A stretch of DNA of 6,020 nucleotides from Myxococcota bacterium (GTDB lineage: Bacteria > Myxococcota_A > Polyangia > HGW-17), in assembly GCA_018821745.1 (NCBI GenBank), contig JAHJLU010000406.1, forward strand, positions 1 through 6,020. The letters run 5' to 3'. Numbering within the stretch: the stretch's first letter is position 1; the number at the start of each line of letters is the position of its first letter. The notes under the pieces are model-generated. The model was not told the origin of the DNA. It did not search any database and saw only the letters and a program-made list of their open reading frames with translations. Shown here in pieces: positions 1 through 6,020 of this stretch. The position numbers were made by a program, and so were the translations under genes.

Positions 1-312
1 CAGACGTTCTTTCAATTGTCAAAAGAGCTCAACAAGGGACAAAAGACCCGTGAATTCTCCATGGAGAGCTTTCATGTGCTTATCCCCGCTTTTCTCATGA
101 GCGAAATCAAGGAGGCTTTCATCATCGGGTTTTTGCTCTTTTTGCCCTTCCTCATCCTTGATCTGCTCGCCGCAAATATTCTCATGGCGCTGGGGATGCA
201 CATGCTGTCACCCACGACAGTGTCACTCCCCTTCAAGTTGTTGCTTTTTGTCTCTGTCGATGGATTTTCCCTTGTCGCCCATGCGCTCATTAAATCATAT
301 ACGGTGACCTGA
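1..312 (+). CDS. sctR: SctR-type T3S export-gate protein, C-terminal part (5' end outside window)
   Basis: The reading frame is open from base 1, so this is the last 103 residues of a protein normally about 215-220 long. SctR (YscR/SpaP/FliP family) forms five copies of the export-gate core, through which unfolded substrates enter the secretion channel. Visible family blocks are LIPAFLMSEIKEAFIIGF (fragment residues 27-44), the hydrophobic segment LLFLPFLILDLL (45-56) and VSLPFKLLLFV (74-84). Residues 70-71 are Ser-Pro (MLSP), as in injectisome SctR, where flagellar FliP usually has Pro-Pro. With the neighbouring genes this favours a T3S injectisome over a flagellum. The usual run of three methionines after this hydrophobic region reads Met-His-Met at residues 66-68. 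The stop TGA overlaps the sctS start (TGATG), implying one operon with coupled translation. An internal TTG at 16 is not a real start, because the conserved frame continues upstream. Confidence 0.93.
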   Translation, partial: QTFFQLSKELNKGQKTREFSMESFHVLIPAFLMSEIKEAFIIGFLLFLPFLILDLLAANILMALGMHMLSPTTVSLPFKLLLFVSVDGFSLVAHALIKSYTVT

Positions 313-578
313 TGCAGGCTGAACTATATCTTTATTACACCCAAAAAGCACTCCTGCTGCTGATCCTCTTCAGCGCCATTCCCGTACTCTCCTCCCTGCT
401 CACGGGGTTTTTTGTCTCCCTGTTCCAGAGCGTAACCCAGATACAGGAGTCCACCCTCTCTTTTGTCCCCAAGTTTCTTGCGGTATCGCTCTCCCTTGTC
501 CTCACAACCCCCTTCATCGCCAGAGAACTGGTGTCGTTCTACGAACTGCTGATTAAGCATGTGGCTTCAATGGCTTGA
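312..578 (+). CDS. sctS: SctS-type T3S export-gate protein
   Basis: Complete 88-residue protein, the usual size for SctS/YscS/SpaQ/FliQ. In known systems about four copies pack around the SctR5-SctT1 core in the inner membrane and help close the gate. The predicted topology is a helical hairpin: hydrophobic residues about 12-38 and 50-72, joined by a polar turn with the family motif SVTQIQESTLSF (40-51), in which TQIQ and TLSF are diagnostic. The ATG shares its A with the sctR stop. A weak GGTGA at 303-307 can serve as ribosome binding site, so coupling to sctR is likely. The end overlaps sctT by 20 bases. FliQ is the alternative; the SctR and SctT features make it less likely. Confidence 0.92.
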   Translation: MQAELYLYYTQKALLLLILFSAIPVLSSLLTGFFVSLFQSVTQIQESTLSFVPKFLAVSLSLVLTTPFIARELVSFYELLIKHVASMA

Positions 579-1323
579 GCAGATCGCCCCCGCAGGCCTT
601 GATGCTGATTTCTCGCTGCTGGTGTTCGCGAGGATTGCCCCCCTCGGAGCGCTCCCCTTTTTTGCCCCCCGGGGCAATCTCATGGTCAGGACCGCGATTG
701 TTCTCGCCCTGACCCTCTTTTTCTCAACCTCGCTTCCCACCCAGGCACAAAACACGCTGTTCTGGCCGTCGGTCGTCAGCGAGGCGCTGCTGGGCATGGT
801 ATTATGGGGACTGGTGGCAATTCTGTTTTCTGTCTTTTCTGCGGCGGGAAGTTATGCGGGACGTTTTCGTGGAGGAGATGATCCCCAGTCCTCCTTTGAT
901 GATCAGTCAAGCATGGGGGCTCTCTTCAATCTCCTGGCCATCGTCATGTTTTTTGCCTCCGGAGCACACCTCCTCTTCATTCGTGGGCTGGGGAGTCTCT
1001 TCACCCTCCTGCCACCGGGTTCGCTGATTCATTCAACGCTCCATCCGGGAATGGTCCTCTACCCGCTCATTCATGCTGTCACGGTGCTGTTTACCTCCAT
1101 TTTTCTCATGACGCTGCCTCTGATCGCGACCATGTTGATGACAGACATTGCTGTCGGCGTTTTGTCACGATTCTATCCGTCAATGAACGCATATTTCCTC
1201 GTGATGCCCTTCAAGGCGTTCCTGTTTTCCGTGGTTCTGCTCTTGTTTGTCCCCGTCATCCCAATTTTTTTCTCCCATATTTTCCAACTGATAATGCGCT
1301 TTGTCACAACTTTGCAATTGTAA
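559..1323 (+). CDS. sctT: SctT-type T3S export-gate protein
   Basis: Complete 254-residue polytopic membrane protein of the SctT/YscT/SpaR/FliR family, present as one copy closing the SctR5-SctT1 export gate. Hydrophobic stretches lie near residues 18-35, 42-58, 72-95, 119-142, 164-200 and 209-245. Family features include ARIAPLGALPFFAPRG (24-39), LFNLLAIVMFFASGAH (122-137) and VGVLSRFYPSMNAYFLVMPFKAFL (199-222), whose MPFK block resembles the MPIK/MPLK block of SctT. The polar stretch at 101-118, rich in Gly, Asp and Ser, lies where SctT proteins have their loop with a conserved DNQ. Here FDDQS (113-117) may be its counterpart. The ATG lies inside sctS with no good Shine-Dalgarno sequence, so translation is probably coupled. 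The usual next gene, sctU, is absent, and the operon appears to end here. Confidence 0.92.
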   Translation: MWLQWLEQIAPAGLDADFSLLVFARIAPLGALPFFAPRGNLMVRTAIVLALTLFFSTSLPTQAQNTLFWPSVVSEALLGMVLWGLVAILFSVFSAAGSYAGRFRGGDDPQSSFDDQSSMGALFNLLAIVMFFASGAHLLFIRGLGSLFTLLPPGSLIHSTLHPGMVLYPLIHAVTVLFTSIFLMTLPLIATMLMTDIAVGVLSRFYPSMNAYFLVMPFKAFLFSVVLLLFVPVIPIFFSHIFQLIMRFVTTLQL

Positions 1324-1351
1324 TTGACAATGGTGAGTCCTCTGATATAAG
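1324..1351 (+). promoter_or_regulatory. Predicted sigma70 promoter with extended -10 for the downstream fusion gene
   Basis: A perfect -35 hexamer TTGACA (1324-1329) and a 5/6 -10 hexamer TATAAG (1346-1351) are separated by 16 bp. TG at 1343-1344, one base before the -10, makes it an extended -10. Transcription would start near 1358, giving a leader of about 57 bases before the ATG at 1415. The -35 begins immediately after the sctT stop codon, so the large gene can be transcribed independently of the T3S operon. The prediction is from sequence only. Confidence 0.7.
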
Positions 1352-1353
1352 AA

Positions 1354-1371
1354 TTGTCATCATATTGTCAC
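1354..1371 (+). promoter_or_regulatory. Pho-box-like direct repeat, candidate operator
   Basis: TTGTCATCATATTGTCAC contains two copies of ATTGTCA-type sequence (1353-1359 and 1364-1370) exactly 11 bp apart, one helical turn. This is the arrangement bound by OmpR/PhoB-class response regulators. Against the enterobacterial Pho box CTGTCATAWAWCTGTCAC it matches 14 of 18 positions, including both TGTCA cores. It lies just downstream of the predicted -10, overlapping the predicted start site. This is not the usual activating position, so repression or an unseen second promoter would have to be assumed. The regulator's identity is inference. Confidence 0.35.
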
Positions 1372-1392
1372 GAAGCTGTTATTTTCGTGACA
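1366..1392. repeat. Perfect 9-bp inverted repeat in the leader
   Basis: TGTCACGAA (1366-1374) and TTCGTGACA (1384-1392) are exact reverse complements around a 9-base spacer. They could be a dimeric repressor site just inside the transcribed region, or a leader hairpin ending 12 bases before the AGAGG ribosome binding site. No T-run follows, so it is not an intrinsic terminator. The left arm shares TGTCAC with the second half of the Pho-box-like direct repeat, so the two readings are partly alternative. Confidence 0.55.
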
Positions 1393-1404
1393 CTCCAGAG
1401 ACAC

Positions 1405-1409
1405 AGAGG
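1405..1409 (+). promoter_or_regulatory. Ribosome binding site of the fusion gene
   Basis: AGAGG sits five bases before the ATG at 1415 and supports that start. It lies within the 8-bp palindrome GAGGCCTC (1406-1413). Confidence 0.65.
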
Positions 1410-1414
1410 CCTCC

Positions 1415-4400
1415 ATGACCCTTCCCCAATTTCGTATCGGCATAGATATCGGTGCTTCCAATGTTAAGCTGTCCGCCCTTCAGGACGAGAAAATTCTTCT
1501 CTCCACCAGCAGGGAATTGAACGGACCCACTCGATCGGCTGTCGAATCTCTGCTGGAAGAGGCCATGGAGAAGATCCCCGTGGGGCAGGAATGGCGCCTT
1601 GGCGTAACCGGCGTCGGACGGGAAATTTTTTGCGAAGAGAATCCTGCACTCTTCATTAATGAGGTCATGTCCGCCGCATCAGCAGCGGCAGCCTATGCAC
1701 CCAGGGCCCGAACGGTCATCGACATGGGCGGTGAGTTTACGAAATGGATCCAGCTCGATAAAGAGGGGACGGTCTCGGACTTTGCCACCAATGGTCTGTG
1801 TGCCGCGGGAGCCGGTGCTTTTTTGGAGCAGCAGGCAGGCCGACTGCAGCTTAATCCCCAGACACTGGGGGATATGGCATCCAAGGCCGAGAAGGGCTCT
1901 TCCATCGCTGGGCGTTGCAGCGTTTTCGCCAAATCCGACATGATACACCTCCAGCAAAAGGGCACACCTGTGGATGAAATCGCCTATGGTCTCTGCCTGG
2001 CGCTCATTCGTACCTTCTCCGCAACGGTCCTCCAGGGCAGGAAGCTGCTCACTCCTGTGGTACTGGTTGGTGGAGGTGCCAGGAACAAGGGTCTGGTTCG
2101 GGCCATCCGGGAGATTTTCGCTCTTGGTGATGATGATATTATCCTGATGAAAGACCCCCTCACTGCCGGTTCTCTGGGGGCAGCCATGCTGGCCGAGCTG
2201 CAGGTGGGAACCCTGAGCGCAGTAAAGACACTGCTCAAGCCCGTTGAGATGATTGAAGCGAGCCGCAATACCATAGCCCTTTCTCCTCTGGGCCCTTATC
2301 GTGACAGGGAGGCTGCACAGATTGAGCAGCCCCAGCTCGCTACCCAGGCTCACAAGGCATGGCTTGGCCTTGATGTGGGGTCGGTCTCCACCAATCTTGT
2401 CCTCCTTGACGAAGATTTCCAGGTAATCCACGGGATTTATCTCCCCACCAAGGGACGTCCGGTGGAGGTCATCCGTACGGGGCTTGACGAGCTGGCTGAG
2501 AAGTTTGGCACGGATCTCGAAATCCTGGGTTGTGGTGCCACAGGCAGTGGCCGACATCTCGCCGCGGCGCTTGTGGGTGCCGATGTCGTAAAAAACGAGA
2601 TAACCGCCCAGATGGTTTCTTCCGTTCATTATTTCCCCATGGCCGAGACTATTTTCGAGATCGGTGGACAGGACAGCAAGTACATTTCTGTCAAAAAGGG
2701 GAGCTTCGCGGATTTCGAAATGAATAAAATCTGTGCGGCGGGAACAGGATCCTTCCTTGAGGAGCAGGCGACTCGACTGGGAATCAATATTATCGGAGAA
2801 TTTGGTGATCTGGCGTCCCGGGGGACTGATCCCTCCGATCTGGGTAATCAGTGCACCGTATTTATGGATACGGAACTGGTGGCCGAGCGCAGAAGGGGCA
2901 CAAGTCTCGAGAACCTCTGTGCGGGGCTCTCCTACTCCGTGGTCCGAAACTATCTCGAGAAGGTCGTCGCCCATCGTCCCGTGGGGCAACACATCGTCTT
3001 CCAGGGAGGTACGGCAAGTAACCAGGCAGTAGTCGCTGCCTTTGAGAAGCAGCTGGGACGGCCGATCCATGTGCATCCGTATAATCGCATCAGTGGTGCC
3101 ATAGGGATGGCGTTGATTGCGGCAAAAGCGACAGTTGGCCAGAGCCGATTCCGCGGTTTTCATACGGACAAAGAGGTGACGGTCCTGACGTTTGAGTGTA
3201 AATCTTGCGCCAACCGTTGCCAGGTGAGCCGGCTCCAGATCGGTGCGGAACGTGCGTGGTTCGGGGATGCCTGTGATAAATATGCTTCGAAGAGCGCAAA
3301 CCTGGTGCAGGATAATTCTCATGACATCGACGTCGTGAGAGAGGCCCTGCTTTCAAGCCACCTGCCGCCGGTTGACAGCAATGGCAAGCGGGAACGCATC
3401 GGAGTCGTGACCGGATCCCTCTCCAAGGAGTTCCTGCCTCTCTGGGCACATTTGCTTCACGGGCTTGGATTTGAACCGGTCTACCCGGATCGGGAGGGCA
3501 AGGATATTCTGCAGCGTGGCGTCCGGTCCGTCCCCTCAGAAGTCTGTATGCCGCTGAAAATTGTTGCGGGACAGGCAGACTACCTCCTGGAAAACATGGG
3601 CGTATCCAGAGTTTTTATCCCCTCGGTTACTGAGATCCCGTCAAAGAAAGCCTCCGCTGCTGAGATCAGGAATATCCCCAACAAAGACCTGGCTCACTCC
3701 TGCATCTTTGCGCAGCAGATTCCGTTTATGGTCCAGCGGGTGTACGGAAAAGATCGGGTGCTGGCCCCTTCCTTTGCGCTGGAACGCTATGCAGGCGGCT
3801 TCCATGAAGCCATTGCGTCCATCGCGGACGCGTTTCAGCTGTCCTTTGCCAGGGTCAAGGCCGCTTTTCTCCATGCCCTCGAGCGATACGAGGCCTTTGT
3901 CCAGGCGCGCAGGGACATTGGACTGTCCATGCTCAAGAGTCAGGTCGGGACAACGATTGTCCTCTTTGGCAAGCCCTACAACCTCTATGATGCGTATCTC
4001 AACATGGGCCTGATCCGCCATTTCTCAAAACTTGGTTATCAAGTGATTCCCATGGACTTTCTCCCGCTTGAGGATGTTGTCCTGGATGAGGGAAGCTCCA
4101 GACTTCCCTGGGGGTTCAACCGCGACTTTGTGAGAACCGCGAAGTTTATCAGCGAGCATGACCGACTGTTCCCGGTGATGGTCTCCAATTTCGGGTGTGG
4201 TCCCGATGCCTTTACGCAAAAACACCTTGAGCTGTTCTTTGGGGATACGCCCTTTTTGAGTCTCGAATTTGATGAGCAGCGTGGTGAGGCGGGGATGGTG
4301 ACCCGCATTGAGGCCTTTATTGATGAAGTGGAGGAATACGAAAAGGGGACCCCAAAGAAACCTGTGGTACCTGAAAACACTGTTTTTCAGCGGACGACCC

Positions 4401-5620
4401 ACCCCATCAGGCGTGTTTTCATTCCCTGGTTCGGCCCCCACTCCGTGGTCTATTCGGGGCTCTTTCGGTCTTTGAAAACAGTAGACGTCGTAAAAATCAG
4501 CCCGCCGGAGATGCGCTCAATTCGCCTTGGAGAGGAAGTCTCTTCCGGCAGAGAGTGCCACCCCTATACCATTCTGGCCGGGGATATTCTGGATCTCCAT
4601 AATAAACATGAAATCCGCCCCGGAGATGCCATTTACATGATGAGTACCGTCAATCCCTGTCTCCTGGCACAGTACGGCGACGGGTATCGACTTATGCTGC
4701 GGAACATGGGTTCTCCACTGGAAATTTTGGACCTTCACGCCTCGGAGTTGTGGGACCTCTTCGGGTTTGGTCGGCTGAGCCTGATGATGGAAGGCCTGGC
4801 CGCCCTTGACGCGCTCACCACCATCCGCCACCGGTTCCGCCCTTACGAGTCACGGCCAGGGCTCGTGGACTCCATCATCGATGAGACCATAACTGACATT
4901 GAAGAGACCATTTCCCGCCAGCGTTCTCCTTTCAGAACTCTGCAGACTGGACTTGACCGTCTACGCCAGATCTCCTTCGGGAGCTATATCAGGCGTCCGG
5001 TAGTGGGCCTCACGGGGGATTTGTATACTCGCCTCGTGGACAGCGCCAACGGCTTTTTGATCAAGCGCCTGGAGGAGATGGGATGCGAAGTCTATCACTC
5101 TCCATATATGGCTGGATTGCTGGCGTTCTCCAACTATGCCGATGCCTATCGCTGGGCCGGGCGAGCGGAGATCAAGCCGGTTATGTGGGAAACCCTTGCC
5201 ATGTGGGGGACGGAGACCATGATGAGGCAACTGAGGACGGTTCTGGGGACGGATTTCGGTCCTCTCTGTCTGGAGCCTGAGTATGACCATATGATGAAGG
5301 GGGTGACCCCCTACGTGAGTGAGGCCAGCAACTATCTGGTCACCTCTGCCATCGGGAAGTTTGTTGATTTCGCGAACCGCGGAGTCGACGGTGTGGTCAA
5401 CGCCATCGGAATCAACTGCATGGTCGGAATAGCCACAGGCAGCGCCATGGAAAAGGTGAGACAGGATCATAACAATCTCCCGATGATCACATTGGCCTAT
5501 GGCGGAGAAGAGGGCGTTGTCCAGCGGCTACGCCTGGAGACATTCGTCCATCAGGTGAAGGAGCACTGGTCTGCGAGGGGCAGAACCGTCAAGCCCATGG
5601 GGCTGCTGGCCGATACGTGA
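1415..5620 (+). CDS. Tandem BadF/BcrA/HgdC-type activator ATPase fused to DUF2229- and HgdB-like regions
   Basis: Complete 1401-residue cytoplasmic-looking protein with no signal peptide or membrane segments. The start is supported by AGAGG five bases upstream. Domain 1 (about 6-262) has the phosphate-1 motif GIDIGASNVK (9-18), DMGGEFTKWI (103-112), NGLCAAGAGAF (126-136), RCSVFAKS (167-174) and VVLVGGGARNKG (215-226). Domain 2 (about 315-572) has GLDVGSVSTN (318-327), EIGGQDSK (415-422), KICAAGTGSFLEEQ (438-451), QCTVFMDT (479-486) and FQGGTASNQ (529-537). In the HgdC family, two cysteines per subunit hold one [4Fe-4S] cluster between two subunits. Here Cys129/Cys168 and Cys440/Cys480 supply all four on one chain. 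A Cys-rich segment follows (595, 598, 602, 620). Next comes a DUF2229-like region (about 660-970) with PSEVCMPLK (707-715), NFGCGPDAF (925-933) and the MVTRIEAFID block (961-970). The last region (about 998-1385) is HgdB/COG3581-like, with GRECHP (1045-1050) and NCMVGIATGSAMEKV (1334-1348). By analogy with 2-hydroxyacyl-CoA dehydratase and benzoyl-CoA reductase activators, it would use ATP to drive low-potential electron transfer. The substrate is unknown and physiological roles for such fusions are poorly assigned. Family assignment is firm; function is inference. Confidence 0.9.
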   Translation: MTLPQFRIGIDIGASNVKLSALQDEKILLSTSRELNGPTRSAVESLLEEAMEKIPVGQEWRLGVTGVGREIFCEENPALFINEVMSAASAAAAYAPRARTVIDMGGEFTKWIQLDKEGTVSDFATNGLCAAGAGAFLEQQAGRLQLNPQTLGDMASKAEKGSSIAGRCSVFAKSDMIHLQQKGTPVDEIAYGLCLALIRTFSATVLQGRKLLTPVVLVGGGARNKGLVRAIREIFALGDDDIILMKDPLTAGSLGAAMLAELQVGTLSAVKTLLKPVEMIEASRNTIALSPLGPYRDREAAQIEQPQLATQAHKAWLGLDVGSVSTNLVLLDEDFQVIHGIYLPTKGRPVEVIRTGLDELAEKFGTDLEILGCGATGSGRHLAAALVGADVVKNEITAQMVSSVHYFPMAETIFEIGGQDSKYISVKKGSFADFEMNKICAAGTGSFLEEQATRLGINIIGEFGDLASRGTDPSDLGNQCTVFMDTELVAERRRGTSLENLCAGLSYSVVRNYLEKVVAHRPVGQHIVFQGGTASNQAVVAAFEKQLGRPIHVHPYNRISGAIGMALIAAKATVGQSRFRGFHTDKEVTVLTFECKSCANRCQVSRLQIGAERAWFGDACDKYASKSANLVQDNSHDIDVVREALLSSHLPPVDSNGKRERIGVVTGSLSKEFLPLWAHLLHGLGFEPVYPDREGKDILQRGVRSVPSEVCMPLKIVAGQADYLLENMGVSRVFIPSVTEIPSKKASAAEIRNIPNKDLAHSCIFAQQIPFMVQRVYGKDRVLAPSFALERYAGGFHEAIASIADAFQLSFARVKAAFLHALERYEAFVQARRDIGLSMLKSQVGTTIVLFGKPYNLYDAYLNMGLIRHFSKLGYQVIPMDFLPLEDVVLDEGSSRLPWGFNRDFVRTAKFISEHDRLFPVMVSNFGCGPDAFTQKHLELFFGDTPFLSLEFDEQRGEAGMVTRIEAFIDEVEEYEKGTPKKPVVPENTVFQRTTHPIRRVFIPWFGPHSVVYSGLFRSLKTVDVVKISPPEMRSIRLGEEVSSGRECHPYTILAGDILDLHNKHEIRPGDAIYMMSTVNPCLLAQYGDGYRLMLRNMGSPLEILDLHASELWDLFGFGRLSLMMEGLAALDALTTIRHRFRPYESRPGLVDSIIDETITDIEETISRQRSPFRTLQTGLDRLRQISFGSYIRRPVVGLTGDLYTRLVDSANGFLIKRLEEMGCEVYHSPYMAGLLAFSNYADAYRWAGRAEIKPVMWETLAMWGTETMMRQLRTVLGTDFGPLCLEPEYDHMMKGVTPYVSEASNYLVTSAIGKFVDFANRGVDGVVNAIGINCMVGIATGSAMEKVRQDHNNLPMITLAYGGEEGVVQRLRLETFVHQVKEHWSARGRTVKPMGLLADT

Positions 5621-5684
5621 TTCCCCGTTGATTGTAACCATATTCCATGAATTGTGGCGAACGCGGCGGGGTAAAACAGTAGAA
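5621..5684. other. Convergent intergenic spacer, no clear terminator
   Basis: This 64-base gap separates the stops of two convergent genes. The only pairing seen is CCCCGTTG (5623-5630) with CGGCGGGG (5664-5671), eight pairs including two G-T wobbles across a 33-base loop. No T-run follows it on either strand, so it is a poor intrinsic terminator. No RNA gene or repeat was recognised here. Confidence 0.4.
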
Positions 5685-6020
5685 CTACTTGATCTCTCCG
5701 GACTCTTTGAGTCTCTTCTGCAGCTCGACTTTTCGGTTTTTCAGACGTTCAATGGATTTTTCAAGACGCTTGGCCTGGGCACTCTTGGCCGAGTCGTTCT
5801 TCAGCGTTTCGAGCCGTTGCTCCAATCGTAATATCCGCTCGTCCATTTTTTCATAGCGACGCTTGTCTCGCTTGAGGCGGCGGTCTTTTTTTATCTCATC
5901 ATACTCTTCCTTGTTCTTGGCTTTCCCTTCGTCTTTCCCGGGGCCCGCCTTATTTGTCAGTCCGAAGGGCCTGTTCCCCGTTCCCGGCATATTGATGCTC
6001 TTGAACGCATTGAGTTTGGC
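5685..6020 (-). CDS. Lysine/arginine-rich coiled-coil protein, C-terminal part (start probably outside window)
   Basis: The minus-strand frame is open from the window edge to TAG at 5685-5687, giving 111 residues. An ATG at 5988-5990 is a possible internal start with a weak AAGAG upstream. Ten in-frame codons precede it without a stop, so the true start is uncertain. The N-terminal part is Gly/Pro/Asn-rich (MPGTGNRPFGLTNKAGPGK) and probably flexible. The rest is extremely charged: a basic stretch KKDRRLKRDKRR, then leucine-spaced helices ILRLEQRLETLKN and RLEKSIERLKNRKVELQKRL joined by NDSAKSAQA. This suggests a coiled coil or antiparallel helical hairpin. I do not recognise the family. It faces the fusion gene tail to tail, so no operon link is implied. 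The coding call rests on the coherent coiled-coil pattern. Confidence 0.6.
   Translation of the reverse strand, partial: AKLNAFKSINMPGTGNRPFGLTNKAGPGKDEGKAKNKEEYDEIKKDRRLKRDKRRYEKMDERILRLEQRLETLKNDSAKSAQAKRLEKSIERLKNRKVELQKRLKESGEIK

Noticed and set aside
1139..1310. Further TGTCA/TGACA copies within the end of sctT as regulatory sites
   Set aside because: They lie in coding sequence, lack regular spacing to the promoter, and the pentamer also occurs elsewhere in sctR and sctT.
1..1323. Flagellar fliP-fliQ-fliR instead of injectisome genes
   Set aside because: The Ser-Pro in the SctR block, the TQIQ turn in SctS and the MPFK block in SctT fit the injectisome branch better. A phylogeny of the three proteins would settle it.
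1679..3322. 547-codon open frame on the minus strand inside the large fusion gene
   Set aside because: It is in exact codon register with the sense gene, so its stops correspond to sense codons TTA, CTA and TCA. Those are rare in this gene; the frame ends at a sense TCA at 1679-1681. Its translation shows no recognisable domain. The minus-strand frames at 3641-4021, 4025-4441, 4517-4831 and 4961-5470 share the same register and the same explanation.
5623..5671. Possible bidirectional terminator between the convergent genes
   Set aside because: The stem includes two wobble pairs, the loop is 33 bases and no T-run follows on either strand.
5628..5831. 67-residue plus-strand frame after the fusion gene
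   Set aside because: It is antisense to the coiled-coil gene; its Leu/Phe-rich product is what the complement of Lys/Glu-rich codons gives. It has no convincing ribosome binding site.

Overview
The window comes from a Gram-negative bacterium of moderate GC content, about 50-55 % judged by eye. It joins the 3' end of a type III secretion (T3S) export-gate gene cluster to one very large gene for an anaerobe-type ATPase/radical-dehydratase-like fusion protein. That fusion family is typical of strict anaerobes. An anaerobic Gram-negative such as a sulfate reducer or relative is therefore plausible, but the window does not settle the taxon.

Layout. (1) Positions 1-1323 (+): the C-terminal half of sctR, then complete sctS and sctT, overlapping head to tail (TGATG, then a 20-bp overlap). 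Together they encode the SctRST export-gate core of an injectisome-type T3S system. Sequence signatures favour the Sct branch over the flagellar FliPQR branch. The next gene usually expected, sctU, does not follow. (2) Positions 1324-1414: a compact regulatory interval. A strong sigma70-like promoter with an extended -10 begins on the base after the sctT stop codon. A Pho-box-like pair of direct repeats and a perfect 9-bp inverted repeat follow. (3) Positions 1415-5620 (+): a 1401-residue protein with two tandem BadF/BcrA/HgdC-type activator ATPase domains, then a cysteine-rich linker, a DUF2229-like region and an HgdB-like C-terminal region. This puts an ATP-driven electron activator and a candidate Fe-S acceptor on one chain. 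(4) Positions 5621-5684: a short convergent spacer without a convincing terminator. (5) Positions 5685-6020 (-): the C-terminal part of a lysine- and arginine-rich, coiled-coil protein of unknown function that runs off the window.

The T3S genes and the fusion protein look like separate transcription units. The new promoter directly after sctT and the unrelated functions argue against a joint pathway. The most interesting items are the asymmetry between the two ATPase domains, the cysteine pattern of the C-terminal half, the regulatory interval, and a Met-to-His change in the methionine gasket of SctR.
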